DNA of 29,230 bases, from positions 1 through 29,230 of the IMG/VR virus record IMGVR_UViG_3300010375_000044; one strand, 5' to 3'. Under the pieces are notes generated by a model that saw only the letters and a program-made list of their open reading frames with translations, had not been told where the DNA came from and did no database searches. The translations under genes were made by a program, and so were the position numbers. Positions within the stretch are counted from its first letter, which is position 1. Every line of letters begins with the position of its first letter. Source of the DNA: a virus. Shown one piece after another: positions 1 through 7,113 of the stretch.

Positions 1-168
1 CGCTTTGAAATGTCTTCGATGGTGGAGATGCGAGAGCTTGCGCCAGATGAGAAGTGGAAGGGATGCCCGATCTTGATTGAGGTAGTCGAGTACGAGGACG
101 GGCCTACTTGCTGCAGCCACACGGAACCTGTTTCGGGGCCACAAGGGAAGGACGGTAAGCCGGAATGA
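1..168 (+). CDS. C-terminal part of a hypothetical protein (5' end outside window)
   Basis: Frame 1 is open from the first base to a TGA at 166-168 and gives about 55 residues: a mixed-charge segment, a Cys-Cys pair (residues 40-41) and a Gly/Pro/Lys-rich tail. The stop overlaps the start of the next gene in an ATGA junction, which argues that both belong to one rightward operon. No family is recognised. The true start may lie upstream of the window; internal ATG codons at 10, 19 and 28 are also possible starts. Confidence 0.6.
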   Translation, partial: RFEMSSMVEMRELAPDEKWKGCPILIEVVEYEDGPTCCSHTEPVSGPQGKDGKPE

Positions 169-449
169 GATTCGTTTTGGGGTTAGCCCTCTTGGTGGGG
201 ACGGTATGCGTTGGGCAGCAGCCGAAACCGTTGACCTGCCCGAAGTATGAGCACGTCATGTTCCAGCGCGAAACCTGCATCCCAGACGGGTGCTTCATGG
301 CTTCAAGTGAGCCGTATTGCGCTCCCGACCTCCACGTAGTCACAGAGAAGGAGTGGGCTGAGCTCCAAGAACGGCTGAAATGGCTCGATGAAGAGATTCG
401 CTGCCTGAGTACCAAGAACTGTGCGATTGGACTAGGCAAGCAGCAGTGA
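165..449 (+). CDS. Small secreted cysteine-rich protein (hypothetical)
   Basis: This 94-residue product begins with a Sec-type signal peptide: Arg2, a hydrophobic core to about residue 16, then Gly-Gln with predicted cleavage before Gln18. The mature part has six cysteines, an even number that suits disulfide bonds in the periplasm or outside, and a short charged helix near residues 61-80. It starts within an ATGA overlap with the partial gene upstream, so translation is probably coupled. Function is unknown. The [A/G]-Q cleavage site resembles those of the tail and spike genes on the other strand, which suggests the same secretion route. A periplasmic superinfection or lysis-related role is possible but unproven. 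Confidence 0.7.
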   Translation: MRFVLGLALLVGTVCVGQQPKPLTCPKYEHVMFQRETCIPDGCFMASSEPYCAPDLHVVTEKEWAELQERLKWLDEEIRCLSTKNCAIGLGKQQ

Positions 450-480
450 CCCTCCGGGGGATGTAGAGGAAGGTGGAGAG

Positions 481-729
481 ATGGGCGCAAGATTGTCCAA
501 GAAAGATAAGCAGCTTCTCGCAGACGAGGAGAAGGCCGCTCAGATGTATCTATGTGCGCACCTCAAGATGACTGGCCCTATCGAATATATCGACGACGGG
601 AAGACGGATGTAATTGCAAGCCTGCCTTGGCCGTCTCTAGTCAGGCTGCTTAGGGACTACGGCGTCAGCAGACTAGCGAACTTTTACGCTGCTGCAAAAG
701 GAAAGCCCCAGCACAAGGCCGGGGCGTGA
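481..729 (+). CDS. Hypothetical small soluble protein
   Basis: The product is 82 residues and starts at an ATG directly after a purine-rich GGAGAG stretch (AAGGTGGAGAG upstream), so the start is well supported. It is Lys-rich at both ends, with a probable helical region in the middle (residues 8-30) and a second helix near residues 50-70. No signal peptide or membrane segment is seen. It is the last gene of the rightward cluster and converges on the leftward late operon, with its stop at 727-729 and the opposing stop at 750-752. I do not recognise the family. Confidence 0.65.
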   Translation: MGARLSKKDKQLLADEEKAAQMYLCAHLKMTGPIEYIDDGKTDVIASLPWPSLVRLLRDYGVSRLANFYAAAKGKPQHKAGA

Positions 730-749
730 GGGCTGAGACGGGTTAGGGG
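721..749 (+). other. Candidate G-quadruplex at a convergent gene junction
   Basis: Four G tracts (721-724, 730-732, 740-742, 746-749) with loops of 5, 7 and 3 bases fit the canonical G3+N1-7 pattern. A fifth tract lies at 760-764. The motif covers the stop codon of the rightward gene and runs up to the stop of the leftward gene, where no ordinary hairpin-plus-T terminator is visible. A role in transcription pausing is inference. Confidence 0.45.
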
Positions 750-995
750 TTAGGCGGTAGGGGGTGTCAGCGGCTCCGGGTTTGGCAGGAGCGCTTGCAG
801 GCTCTCAACCGTGATCGGCGTTCCCGCTGCCTGACTCCAGCCGGCGAGTGCCTTGGTTGCGAGCTTGGCAAACACTTCCGCAAGTTCGATCGGCGCTGTC
901 GAAGCAGGCACAAGAGATTCGATGATGCCCTTGAGCTCATCGACAATGACGAGGATTTCATTGGTGGTATCGGCTACCTGTTGAGTGCTGGCCAT
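750..995 (-). CDS. Hypothetical protein, end of the late operon
   Basis: This 81-residue, Ala/Leu/Val-rich, mostly helical protein has a Pro-rich tail. ATG 995 is preferred over the in-frame GTG at 998 because AGGAGG sits about 6 bases upstream of the ATG; the start overlaps the stop of the lipoprotein gene (TGATG). No signal peptide or membrane segment is clear. It is the last leftward gene of the lysis cassette. The family is not recognised, and its position alone does not prove a role in lysis. Confidence 0.65.
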   Translation of the reverse strand: MASTQQVADTTNEILVIVDELKGIIESLVPASTAPIELAEVFAKLATKALAGWSQAAGTPITVESLQALLPNPEPLTPPTA

Positions 996-1387
996 CACTT
1001 GCCTCCTGCGTAAAGCGATTTCACATCTGAGATCAATCCAGGCAGCGCAGCTAGTGCCGTTTCTACGTCTGTCTGGGCTTGCTGGAGAGCCGCTTGGCCC
1101 TGCGATGCGGCCTTGGCCGTCTCATACGTCACCATCGCGTCTACGGCGGTTTTCTGCGCGTTCTTGGCCTTGGTGATCGCAGCGAATGCCTGCTGAGTAT
1201 GCGGAATGCAGGGAGTCGCTGAAGCTGGAGGACAGGGAGCAGAGGCTGAAACCTCATAGGCCGCCTGTGCCGAGTCAACAGCCGCCTTCGATGCGGAGAG
1301 GGACTGGAACGCCTGCCGCTCCCAGTTGGTGCAGCCGACCGCAGCAAAGACGATCAGCAGCAGAACATATTGCGCGTAGTTTCTCAT
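995..1387 (-). CDS. Predicted lipoprotein, outer-spanin-like candidate
   Basis: The 130-residue product has a type II signal: a hydrophobic segment at residues 8-17 ending in the lipobox Ala-Val-Gly-Cys with Cys19, then Thr20. The mature part is Ala/Gln-rich and helical (residues 25-45 and 70-120), interrupted by a Pro/Cys segment with two further Cys. It starts in an ATGA overlap with the holin candidate, with GGAGA 10 bases upstream. A small lipoprotein beside a holin and a cell-wall enzyme is the usual setting of an outer spanin (o-spanin), which joins the outer membrane to an inner-membrane partner. The spanin role is inferred from context; the lipoprotein nature is seen directly. Confidence 0.75.
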   Translation of the reverse strand: MRNYAQYVLLLIVFAAVGCTNWERQAFQSLSASKAAVDSAQAAYEVSASAPCPPASATPCIPHTQQAFAAITKAKNAQKTAVDAMVTYETAKAASQGQAALQQAQTDVETALAALPGLISDVKSLYAGGK

Positions 1388-1635
1388 GGTTTGGTTGTCT
1401 CCTGAGTTGCGGTGACGGTGGTGGTTACGGTTTCGGTCGCTGTTGGCAGCGGGGATTGCTTCAAATAGCCAGCAACCGCAACCAGCGCATTGACCCCGCA
1501 GACGGTAGCAAGCTTGCTCAGTCCAGCGGAAGTGAAGTTGAAGGAATCAGGAGCCACGATCACTAGCGTGACGCCAGACGCCGCGCTAGATATGGCCGCT
1601 GCTACCAGTGAGTGAAGCCATGCTTTCCAGTTCAT
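1384..1635 (-). CDS. Holin candidate, two membrane segments
   Basis: The 83-residue product has two hydrophobic segments (about residues 8-28 and 42-58), a short loop with an Asp-Ser-Phe-Asn stretch, and a polar Thr-rich tail. Size and topology fit a class II holin, which permeabilises the inner membrane at lysis. AAGGAG lies 4 bases before the ATG, a very strong ribosome site as expected for a late lysis gene. It sits between the candidate endolysin and the lipoprotein. Small phage membrane proteins with similar starts and a Leu-Lys-Gln-Ser-Pro motif after the second segment are familiar to me, but without a proven function. Confidence 0.7.
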   Translation of the reverse strand: MNWKAWLHSLVAAAISSAASGVTLVIVAPDSFNFTSAGLSKLATVCGVNALVAVAGYLKQSPLPTATETVTTTVTATQETTKP

Positions 1636-1643
1636 ATTTCTCC

Positions 1644-2006
1644 TTACACAACCTGCAAAATACAGTCGCCTGATGTGGCGATCTGCTCCCTGAGTGACCG
1701 TGCCAGAATGATGCAGCCGTAGCTTGCACCCTCGTTATGCAGAGCGTTGTCGCCGTGAATCATGAATCCGCCGCGTCCGAACGTCTCTGTGCCTTCGTCG
1801 GGGCTCAGCCTTGCTACCAGAGGGCCCTTGCCGCCCGGATCGTCAAAGAAGTGGCTGATCGTCCAGCTTCCCCTTGGGATGGGCCCTGTGTTGTGAATGC
1901 TCTCCATCTCAGGGTTATTGACGCCTGCCTGGTGCCCGGAATAGCCAGTGCCGATAATGATCCCGTTGCGAATCAGGCTTCCGTTGGAGGAGTTGTAGAC
2001 CCACAT
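1644..2006 (-). CDS. Tlde1/DUF2778-like L,D-transpeptidase-fold enzyme, candidate endolysin
   Basis: The 120-residue protein is essentially one domain. Visible motifs are GYSGH (21-25), GPIPRG (41-46), GRGGF (77-81), IHGD with His84, and ASYGC with Cys98. The His and the Ser-x-Gly-Cys motif match the catalytic pair of L,D-transpeptidase folds, and the NNP / GPIPRG / IHGD set matches the Tlde1 (DUF2778) group known from type VI secretion effectors that cut or exchange peptidoglycan stem peptides. GGAGG 7 bases before the ATG supports the start, which overlaps the upstream gene by 34 bases. No signal peptide is present, so release would depend on the holin. The endolysin role is inferred from its place next to the holin and lipoprotein genes. 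Confidence 0.82.
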   Translation of the reverse strand: MWVYNSSNGSLIRNGIIIGTGYSGHQAGVNNPEMESIHNTGPIPRGSWTISHFFDDPGGKGPLVARLSPDEGTETFGRGGFMIHGDNALHNEGASYGCIILARSLREQIATSGDCILQVV

Positions 2007-2170
2007 TCCATTGCCTCCAGTCTCATGCGTGCCTCAGCCTTCACCACAGCGTTGTCCAAGCCGAAATCGCTTAGGAATTGCAAACCTCGCGCTTCGAGGT
2101 AAGCAGCAGCTAGCACAATGTCGTCGCTCGGCTCACACTCGTACTCCCACTTCCAGTCGGACAATCGCAT
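1973..2170 (-). CDS. Hypothetical small acidic protein
   Basis: This 65-residue product starts at ATG 2170 with a GGGGGAT purine stretch just upstream; the longer reading to 2281 is an Arg/Ser-rich extension lying inside the preceding gene and is rejected. It is Trp- and Glu-rich at the N-terminus, with two probable helices (residues 18-35 and 38-55). The 3' end overlaps the candidate endolysin gene by 34 bases, so translation is likely coupled. The family is not recognised. Confidence 0.6.
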   Translation of the reverse strand: MRLSDWKWEYECEPSDDIVLAAAYLEARGLQFLSDFGLDNAVVKAEARMRLEAMECGSTTPPTEA

Positions 2171-2181
2171 GTCATCCCCCG

Positions 2182-2397
2182 CTACTCGATCCCTCTTACT
2201 TTCGCTACTTCCTTGGCTAGCGCGTGAATGGCGTTTTCGTTGGGGAGCAGCAGGCCGGAAAGAATCATCTGCACCTGCCAATCCGAAAGCACTGCGTCAG
2301 GCTTGGTTACGCCTGCTGGTAGCGGCCTGGAGGCTGGTTCAGGTGGGCACGGGGGCTGATTGGGCCCTCCGCATGGTCCGATCACTGGCTTTGGCAT
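2182..2397 (-). CDS. Hypothetical protein with Pro/Cys-rich N-terminus
   Basis: The 71-residue product has an N-terminal Pro/Gly stretch carrying two Cys (GPCGGPNQPPCPPEP, residues 7-21) followed by a helical segment of about 35 residues. AAGGA 8 bases before ATG 2397 supports the start. It begins immediately after the stop of the coiled-coil membrane protein and ends 11 bases before the next gene, inside the lysis cluster. No signal or membrane segment is seen and the function is unknown. Confidence 0.62.
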   Translation of the reverse strand: MPKPVIGPCGGPNQPPCPPEPASRPLPAGVTKPDAVLSDWQVQMILSGLLLPNENAIHALAKEVAKVRGIE

Positions 2398-2398
2398 C

Positions 2399-2839
2399 TT
2401 ACTGGTCCTTTGCGTTGAAGTTCTGTTGCGGCTGCGAAAGTGACTGCTGCGGAGATTGGCTTATGTGATGCCGCTGTTCGAAGTGGTCTGCCCAGTTGAG
2501 CATCCATCCGAAAAAGGTGAGGATTAAGCCGCTGAGAAGCGACAACCACCAGAAGTGAATCCGCGCCCGGCGTTTGTCTTTCTTCTCTTCTTCCTTTTCC
2601 TTTAGCTCGAGTTCTTCTTTCTCTTTCTTCTCTCTCCGCGCCTGATCTTCCTTGTCTCTTTTTTCCTGTATCTCGCGCTGCTTCGCACGTTCATCCTGCC
2701 GAGTAAAGAAGTCATGCGCTTCCGTATGGAAGTTCCTTGAGATTTCCACCCACCCCTCCACGATTCTGAGGCGTTCTTCGATTCGCGATAGACGCTCCCC
2801 GTGGTTATCTCCACCACTACCAACGTATCGAGCTGTCAT
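2399..2839 (-). CDS. Coiled-coil protein with one membrane segment
   Basis: The 146-residue product has a highly charged Glu/Lys/Arg coiled coil from about residue 15 to 92, one hydrophobic segment at about 95-117 (Trp-rich start, Leu/Phe core), then a polar Gln/Ser-rich tail. It precedes the lysis genes. Topology and context allow an inner-membrane lysis factor, but a classical inner spanin has the membrane anchor at the N-terminus with the coil in the periplasm. Here the coil is N-terminal and followed by Arg-Arg, so by the positive-inside rule it would be cytoplasmic. The function is therefore open. Confidence 0.7.
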   Translation of the reverse strand: MTARYVGSGGDNHGERLSRIEERLRIVEGWVEISRNFHTEAHDFFTRQDERAKQREIQEKRDKEDQARREKKEKEELELKEKEEEKKDKRRARIHFWWLSLLSGLILTFFGWMLNWADHFEQRHHISQSPQQSLSQPQQNFNAKDQ

Positions 2840-2865
2840 TTTGTCCCAAGGCCCCTCTCAAAAGT

Positions 2866-2905
2866 CCCTGCACCTCTCGGCTGAGCTGTTACCGCTCCAG
2901 CAGGG
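2866..2905 (-). other. Intergenic stem structure upstream of the lysis genes
   Basis: In the 75-base gap before the coiled-coil membrane gene, CCCTGC (2900-2905 read on the minus strand) pairs with GCAGGG (2866-2871), with a smaller GAGC/GCTC stem inside. The outer stem is followed by ACTTTTGAG. This may be a weak terminator or mRNA processing element; the T run is short. Confidence 0.3.
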
Positions 2906-2914
2906 TTCAACGTG

Positions 2915-3394
2915 TTACTGAAGTCCTACCGACCCTGAGACAACCAGCACCGGAGGTCCCACCACCGGCACTTGGGCTTGAGCGGGCATCTGAAAGGTGA
3001 TAATCGGTGATGTCGCCGATACGCCTCCCGCTGCTGTAGTGCCTTGCGATGAATAGTTGATGGTTGAACCCCAAGAGTGCGGGTCGTTGTAGTTCTGCGG
3101 AGTCGAGGTCTGCGAGAACTGAATACACTTCCAGTTGCCGATCGCCGCACCAGTAACCGGAGTCGGACACAAGCTGGAGGCTGTTTGCCCCGCTCTGGCG
3201 GTGTCTAGCTGCGCCTGAGTGCAGTTGGAGCTAGTCATCCCCACGCAAGTCCAGAGCGCGGTCACAGAGGGCAGCGCGTTGCTGTTGGCGATAGGAACCT
3301 GCACGCATGGACTCGTTGTAGAGCAGGACTGCCCAAACGCTACAAGGCCTAGCATTGTGTAAATCAGACCGATACCGAGTAAAGCTTTCTTCAT
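2915..3394 (-). CDS. Secreted hypothetical protein in the spike cluster
   Basis: The 159-residue protein starts with a clear Sec signal: Lys2-Lys3, a hydrophobic core to about residue 19, then Phe-Gly with predicted cleavage before Gln22. The mature part is Ser/Thr/Gly/Pro-rich with seven Cys and a Val/Pro-rich end, which looks extracellular. The start overlaps the stop of the big adhesin-like gene in an ATGA junction, so the two are probably made together. No known domain is recognised. It is the last of four signal-peptide genes in the late operon. Confidence 0.72.
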   Translation of the reverse strand: MKKALLGIGLIYTMLGLVAFGQSCSTTSPCVQVPIANSNALPSVTALWTCVGMTSSNCTQAQLDTARAGQTASSLCPTPVTGAAIGNWKCIQFSQTSTPQNYNDPHSWGSTINYSSQGTTAAGGVSATSPIITFQMPAQAQVPVVGPPVLVVSGSVGLQ

Positions 3395-6300
3395 TGAACC
3401 CCCTGTGTTCCTGAAAGTGTGACCCTGCCGCCCATTACGCTCGTAGTGGTGCTAGCAGCATTGACTTGCCATGTGCCGCCCACCACTGCTGACGAGACGT
3501 ACCCGCTCTGGCAGGCAATCACGCGGTACTGATATGTGCCTGCCGTGGTGATGCTCAGGTTTCCACCCGGATAGGCTGTGCTCCCGCATGTCGGCGCAGA
3601 GCCATCGGACGTGTAGTGCATCGTGCAGCCTGCCGTGGGCGAAGTAAACCCTACCGTCATCGGCAGAGTTGTTGGGGGGGCGGTGTACGTGCCTGAGAAG
3701 TTCGGGCTGAGCTGCGAAGGGTCGCCGCAAGTGAGAATCGGCGCGAAGCTGGCTGTCAGCGTCCCATTGCTGCTCAGGGTGCAACTCGTAGTTCCTGTTC
3801 CTGAGGCCGCAGAACATGCCCCGGTGCCAGACCATCCCGTAAAGCTGAACCCTGCATTCGGAGTTGCGGTGCAGGCTCCTACCGAGGTTCCCGTTGCATA
3901 GCTGCCTGTAGTGCAGTTGGTGCCCGAAACAGATCCATTCGCATTCGTGAGCACGAGCGTATTCATGGGCGTGATGACATAGGGAGCGGAGCCAACCGCC
4001 GAGTTAGTGAATGTCGGCTGAGTGGCGATTGCCTTGAGCGTTAGAGACGATGGAACCGCTACAGGCAGATAGTAAGGCGTGCTCCCTGTCGTCGGCGTGC
4101 TTCCATTGGTCGTATAGAAGACGTTCGGCGCAAGCGAGAAGGCTACGAGGTTGTCAAAGTCCACCGTGTTCGTCAGAGTCGCAGAGGCCTGGTTCACATC
4201 CCACTGATGCTGCAAGGCAAACTCATTGCGCGTCCAGGTAGTCTTGGAAACTGCCGTGCCCTGCGGAGTTAACCCCGTGGTTGCGTCTTGCAGGTTGTAG
4301 CAGGTGAGCCCAGTTCCTGCGGTGTAGTCTCCGACGCACAGCCGGTCATAGTAGAACGTGCATCCCGAGGCAGGGCCGGTGTTACAAACCGCATCGTGGT
4401 GCATCCAGATTTGGGTGTAGATCCAGTGATTCGCGGGCCATGAGTAGGTGGTGGAAATGGTTCCATCGGCTGCCACGAGCTTGACGTTGTGCCAAGATCC
4501 CCCTTGTGGGTCGAACCTAAACTTCCCATTGGGAAAGTCGAAGTCCCAGCCTTGGCCGATATAGACGCCTGCCGTGGTGTTGTAGTTCGTGTCATATTCG
4601 AGATGCTCCCCTGCGACAGACGTTGTGTTGACCTTTTGGCAGGTTTCCCTTACCCAATAAAGAGCCGAGTCGCCGCCTGAATACGTCCATTTCGTCGGAG
4701 CCAAGAGAGATGTGTTGAAGTTCCCGCTCTGCGTGGTAATCCCATACGTCGTATTCGCAGCAGAGACGTTTCCAGGCAGGGTGATTCCGGGGAAGCTCGT
4801 TGCGATGTTCGTTCCTACAGGACATCCATTCTGATTTGCCTGCCCATAGGTCGCAGTCAACGAGGCTGCGGAGTCATCCCCTCCCGCATCCTGTCCATTC
4901 TGTACCGGGTGAATGCCTGTGCCTGAGTTTGCAGCCGTGACGACGCCGAGATTCGGGCCGCCTGCTGCTACTGCGTTGGTTTTGTCGGTGACGTTGCAGT
5001 AGAGATCCCCTACCGGAACCCCGGTAGGTGTCAGGGCAGAGCCGTTCCAGCCCTCTGCGCAGTTGGTGTAGAGGTTTCGGCTGGGCGCATCACCGTTTGA
5101 TGAATTGCCGTTTGAGCCCTCAGTTGCCTTGAAGACTTGCGTACCAGAAGGAGAGGTGATCGTCACCCACTGCGCACTGGAGTAGGTTCCGGCTGGAGGG
5201 GTGAAGGTCGGAGTCGCGAGGGTATTTGAGAACGTTGCAGTGACCGTGCAGGCGTTGTTCGGCATCGTGCCGGTGAAGGTCGAAGTTCCTGAACCTCCGC
5301 AGCCCGTCACGCTGGTGATGGTCGATCCAGCTGAAGGCGTGACGGTGCAGGTATATGTGGAACCATAATTGTGAGCGCCCGAACATCCTGTAATCGTGCC
5401 TGAGCCCGAACCTGCCGTAGCGGTAGTTAGGGTCCAGCTATTCAGCGTGAAACTCGCCGTTAGAGTCGAGTTGGCAGCAAGCGAGAACGGTCCACACGTA
5501 CCCGTGCCCGAGCAGGACGCAGAGCCCGTCGAAGACCAGCCTGAGAACGAATAGCCTGTATTCGGAGTGGCCGTGCAAGCGCCGATTGAAGTACCGGAGG
5601 CATAGGTTCCTGCCGAGCAATTCGAGCCGCTGATTGAGCCGTTGGTTGCGGTGATTCCGAGAGTGAAGTTGGTTCCGCTGGTGCCATCCGGGTAGGGGTG
5701 AGCAAGTGGAGTATAGCTGGCGATTCCGGTGTAGATACCGACGCTCGACGGCTTGGCCGAACCTGCGAAGTAATCCACGGCACCGTTGTAAGGCCCCGCC
5801 AGAGAGTGTGCAGTGCTTTTGAGGTAGTTCGCCATGTTGCGCGGGCTGCTTGAAACGTCCAGATTGAACGTCACTGAATTCGTGCAGCTTCCGCCTGTCG
5901 AGCAACCTGATTGCGCCCCGTTATTCCACATGATGAAGGGAACAGAGTTGACGTTTGACCGCGTACATCCACCAGCGATGCAAGCTGAGCCAACCTGTCC
6001 AGCGCAAGGCCAGCCTGGAGCATTCGTGTCTCCAGCGTTTACGTCAATCTGCGAGTTTGACGGAGGGCTTCCGGCGCATTCACCAGCGATACCTCCGGTC
6101 TGTATTCCCGCTCCGCGATCCTCGTCAATCTGAAATGAGTTGACGCCATAACCCGTGATTGTGTTGTTGAAGATTACGCCCGTGCCTGCCTGGAATCGCC
6201 CCGGGTATCCTGCCGAGCAGTTGGTTCCTGAGCAGCTGTAATTGTTGTTGTAGATTTCAATCCTGCCGCCATCCCACTCGCCATTCCGCGTCCAGTGGGC

Positions 6301-7113
6301 GTAGTTGTAGCAGGTGCCGGTGATCGTGTTGTACCGAAGCACCATTCTCTGCGGGCCAGATTCAGAATCACTCAGAGCGCCAGCGCCATAGGAACCAGTA
6401 CAGGCAAAAGACGAGTCTTCGATGTAGACCGCGTTCTGATCCCCGAGTCCCAGCGCATAGGTCCGCCCAACGGTTTCGCCCAAGAGCAGCGAAGAGGAAG
6501 GCGGGTACTCAGAGTTCAAGTACATCGCCTGCTCGAAGTGATTCCCCGCCCCGACTGATCCGGTCAGGTTGCCGAACCGCCCATAGACGGGCCCGTAGAT
6601 AATGAAGTTGTTGCCTCCCGCCGAGGTCGTATAGGTGAGATTGTCGATGCGGTAGAAGCCTGCCCATGTAGTCATGTCGGGGTTTGAGGAGTTGATGTTG
6701 ACTCCATGCCCGCCATTTTGCGTAAACCCCGAAATCCTGAACGCCGCTGCCGTCGATTGATGGTTCCCCGCTGCCCCGGTGACGCGAACGGCAAACATGT
6801 AATCCGAAGGCGTGATGGTCGGATTTGAGCCGATCACGTTGATATTCTTGTCGGCCCAAGAGACCGGCGTAGACCATGAGCAGGAACCGCTTGGCACATA
6901 CACCCCATCCCCGATGAAGCTGGTAGGGCTGACGTACCCCGCTCCACCGGACGCAGAAGCGTTAATCGCCGCCTGAATGTCCGATTGGTTGCAGGTCGTT
7001 GCCTGCCGACAGGTGCCCGTTTCCCCATGCGTACAGGAGACGGTGGAGAACTGACCCAAAAGTGGTAGAGGAGCAAGGAGGCAGAGTGCTAGACTGAACG
7101 CCCCATGAAACAC
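3391..7113 (-). CDS. Large modular secreted adhesin or spike (beta-helix, InlB-like and chitobiase-C-like modules)
   Basis: From GTG 7113 the product is 1240 residues. It begins with a hydrophobic signal-like segment (residues 5-19) followed by Gly-Gln. Modules in order: parallel beta-helix-like region (about 40-430, many Asn/Gly turns); InlB B-repeat-like module with GACTATPN and FSGW motifs (491-556); a second related module (561-629); a concanavalin/LamG-like domain (about 800-940); a chitobiase C-terminal-like repeat with YTTNGSTPT (about 997-1046); another InlB-like copy (1059-1124); a second chitobiase-like repeat with YTSDGSAPT (about 1161-1216). Cysteines are frequent, as in exported proteins. 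The frame stays open to 7680, but that part lies antisense to a methyltransferase gene and is rejected as coding. ATG 7182 would give a basic n-region, but no start here has a good ribosome site. Role as receptor-binding spike or secreted adhesin is inferred. Confidence 0.75.
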   Translation of the reverse strand: MFHGAFSLALCLLAPLPLLGQFSTVSCTHGETGTCRQATTCNQSDIQAAINASASGGAGYVSPTSFIGDGVYVPSGSCSWSTPVSWADKNINVIGSNPTITPSDYMFAVRVTGAAGNHQSTAAAFRISGFTQNGGHGVNINSSNPDMTTWAGFYRIDNLTYTTSAGGNNFIIYGPVYGRFGNLTGSVGAGNHFEQAMYLNSEYPPSSSLLLGETVGRTYALGLGDQNAVYIEDSSFACTGSYGAGALSDSESGPQRMVLRYNTITGTCYNYAHWTRNGEWDGGRIEIYNNNYSCSGTNCSAGYPGRFQAGTGVIFNNTITGYGVNSFQIDEDRGAGIQTGGIAGECAGSPPSNSQIDVNAGDTNAPGWPCAGQVGSACIAGGCTRSNVNSVPFIMWNNGAQSGCSTGGSCTNSVTFNLDVSSSPRNMANYLKSTAHSLAGPYNGAVDYFAGSAKPSSVGIYTGIASYTPLAHPYPDGTSGTNFTLGITATNGSISGSNCSAGTYASGTSIGACTATPNTGYSFSGWSSTGSASCSGTGTCGPFSLAANSTLTASFTLNSWTLTTATAGSGSGTITGCSGAHNYGSTYTCTVTPSAGSTITSVTGCGGSGTSTFTGTMPNNACTVTATFSNTLATPTFTPPAGTYSSAQWVTITSPSGTQVFKATEGSNGNSSNGDAPSRNLYTNCAEGWNGSALTPTGVPVGDLYCNVTDKTNAVAAGGPNLGVVTAANSGTGIHPVQNGQDAGGDDSAASLTATYGQANQNGCPVGTNIATSFPGITLPGNVSAANTTYGITTQSGNFNTSLLAPTKWTYSGGDSALYWVRETCQKVNTTSVAGEHLEYDTNYNTTAGVYIGQGWDFDFPNGKFRFDPQGGSWHNVKLVAADGTISTTYSWPANHWIYTQIWMHHDAVCNTGPASGCTFYYDRLCVGDYTAGTGLTCYNLQDATTGLTPQGTAVSKTTWTRNEFALQHQWDVNQASATLTNTVDFDNLVAFSLAPNVFYTTNGSTPTTGSTPYYLPVAVPSSLTLKAIATQPTFTNSAVGSAPYVITPMNTLVLTNANGSVSGTNCTTGSYATGTSVGACTATPNAGFSFTGWSGTGACSAASGTGTTSCTLSSNGTLTASFAPILTCGDPSQLSPNFSGTYTAPPTTLPMTVGFTSPTAGCTMHYTSDGSAPTCGSTAYPGGNLSITTAGTYQYRVIACQSGYVSSAVVGGTWQVNAASTTTSVMGGRVTLSGTQGVQ
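3742..3939 (-). repeat. InlB-like module, copy B (protein-level duplication)
   Basis: This is a 198-base (66-codon) unit inside the large adhesin-like gene. It shares with the 5446-5643 unit an NGS[IV]SG start, GT[SV]xGACTATPN in the middle, an F[ST]GW motif and a TLTASF end. The two copies are equal in length but diverged. Confidence 0.7.
5446..5643 (-). repeat. InlB-like module, copy A (protein-level duplication)
   Basis: This 198-base unit pairs with 3742-3939. Both keep the GACTATPN and FxGW signatures of divergent InlB B-repeat domains and a pair of Cys in the second half. Confidence 0.7.
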
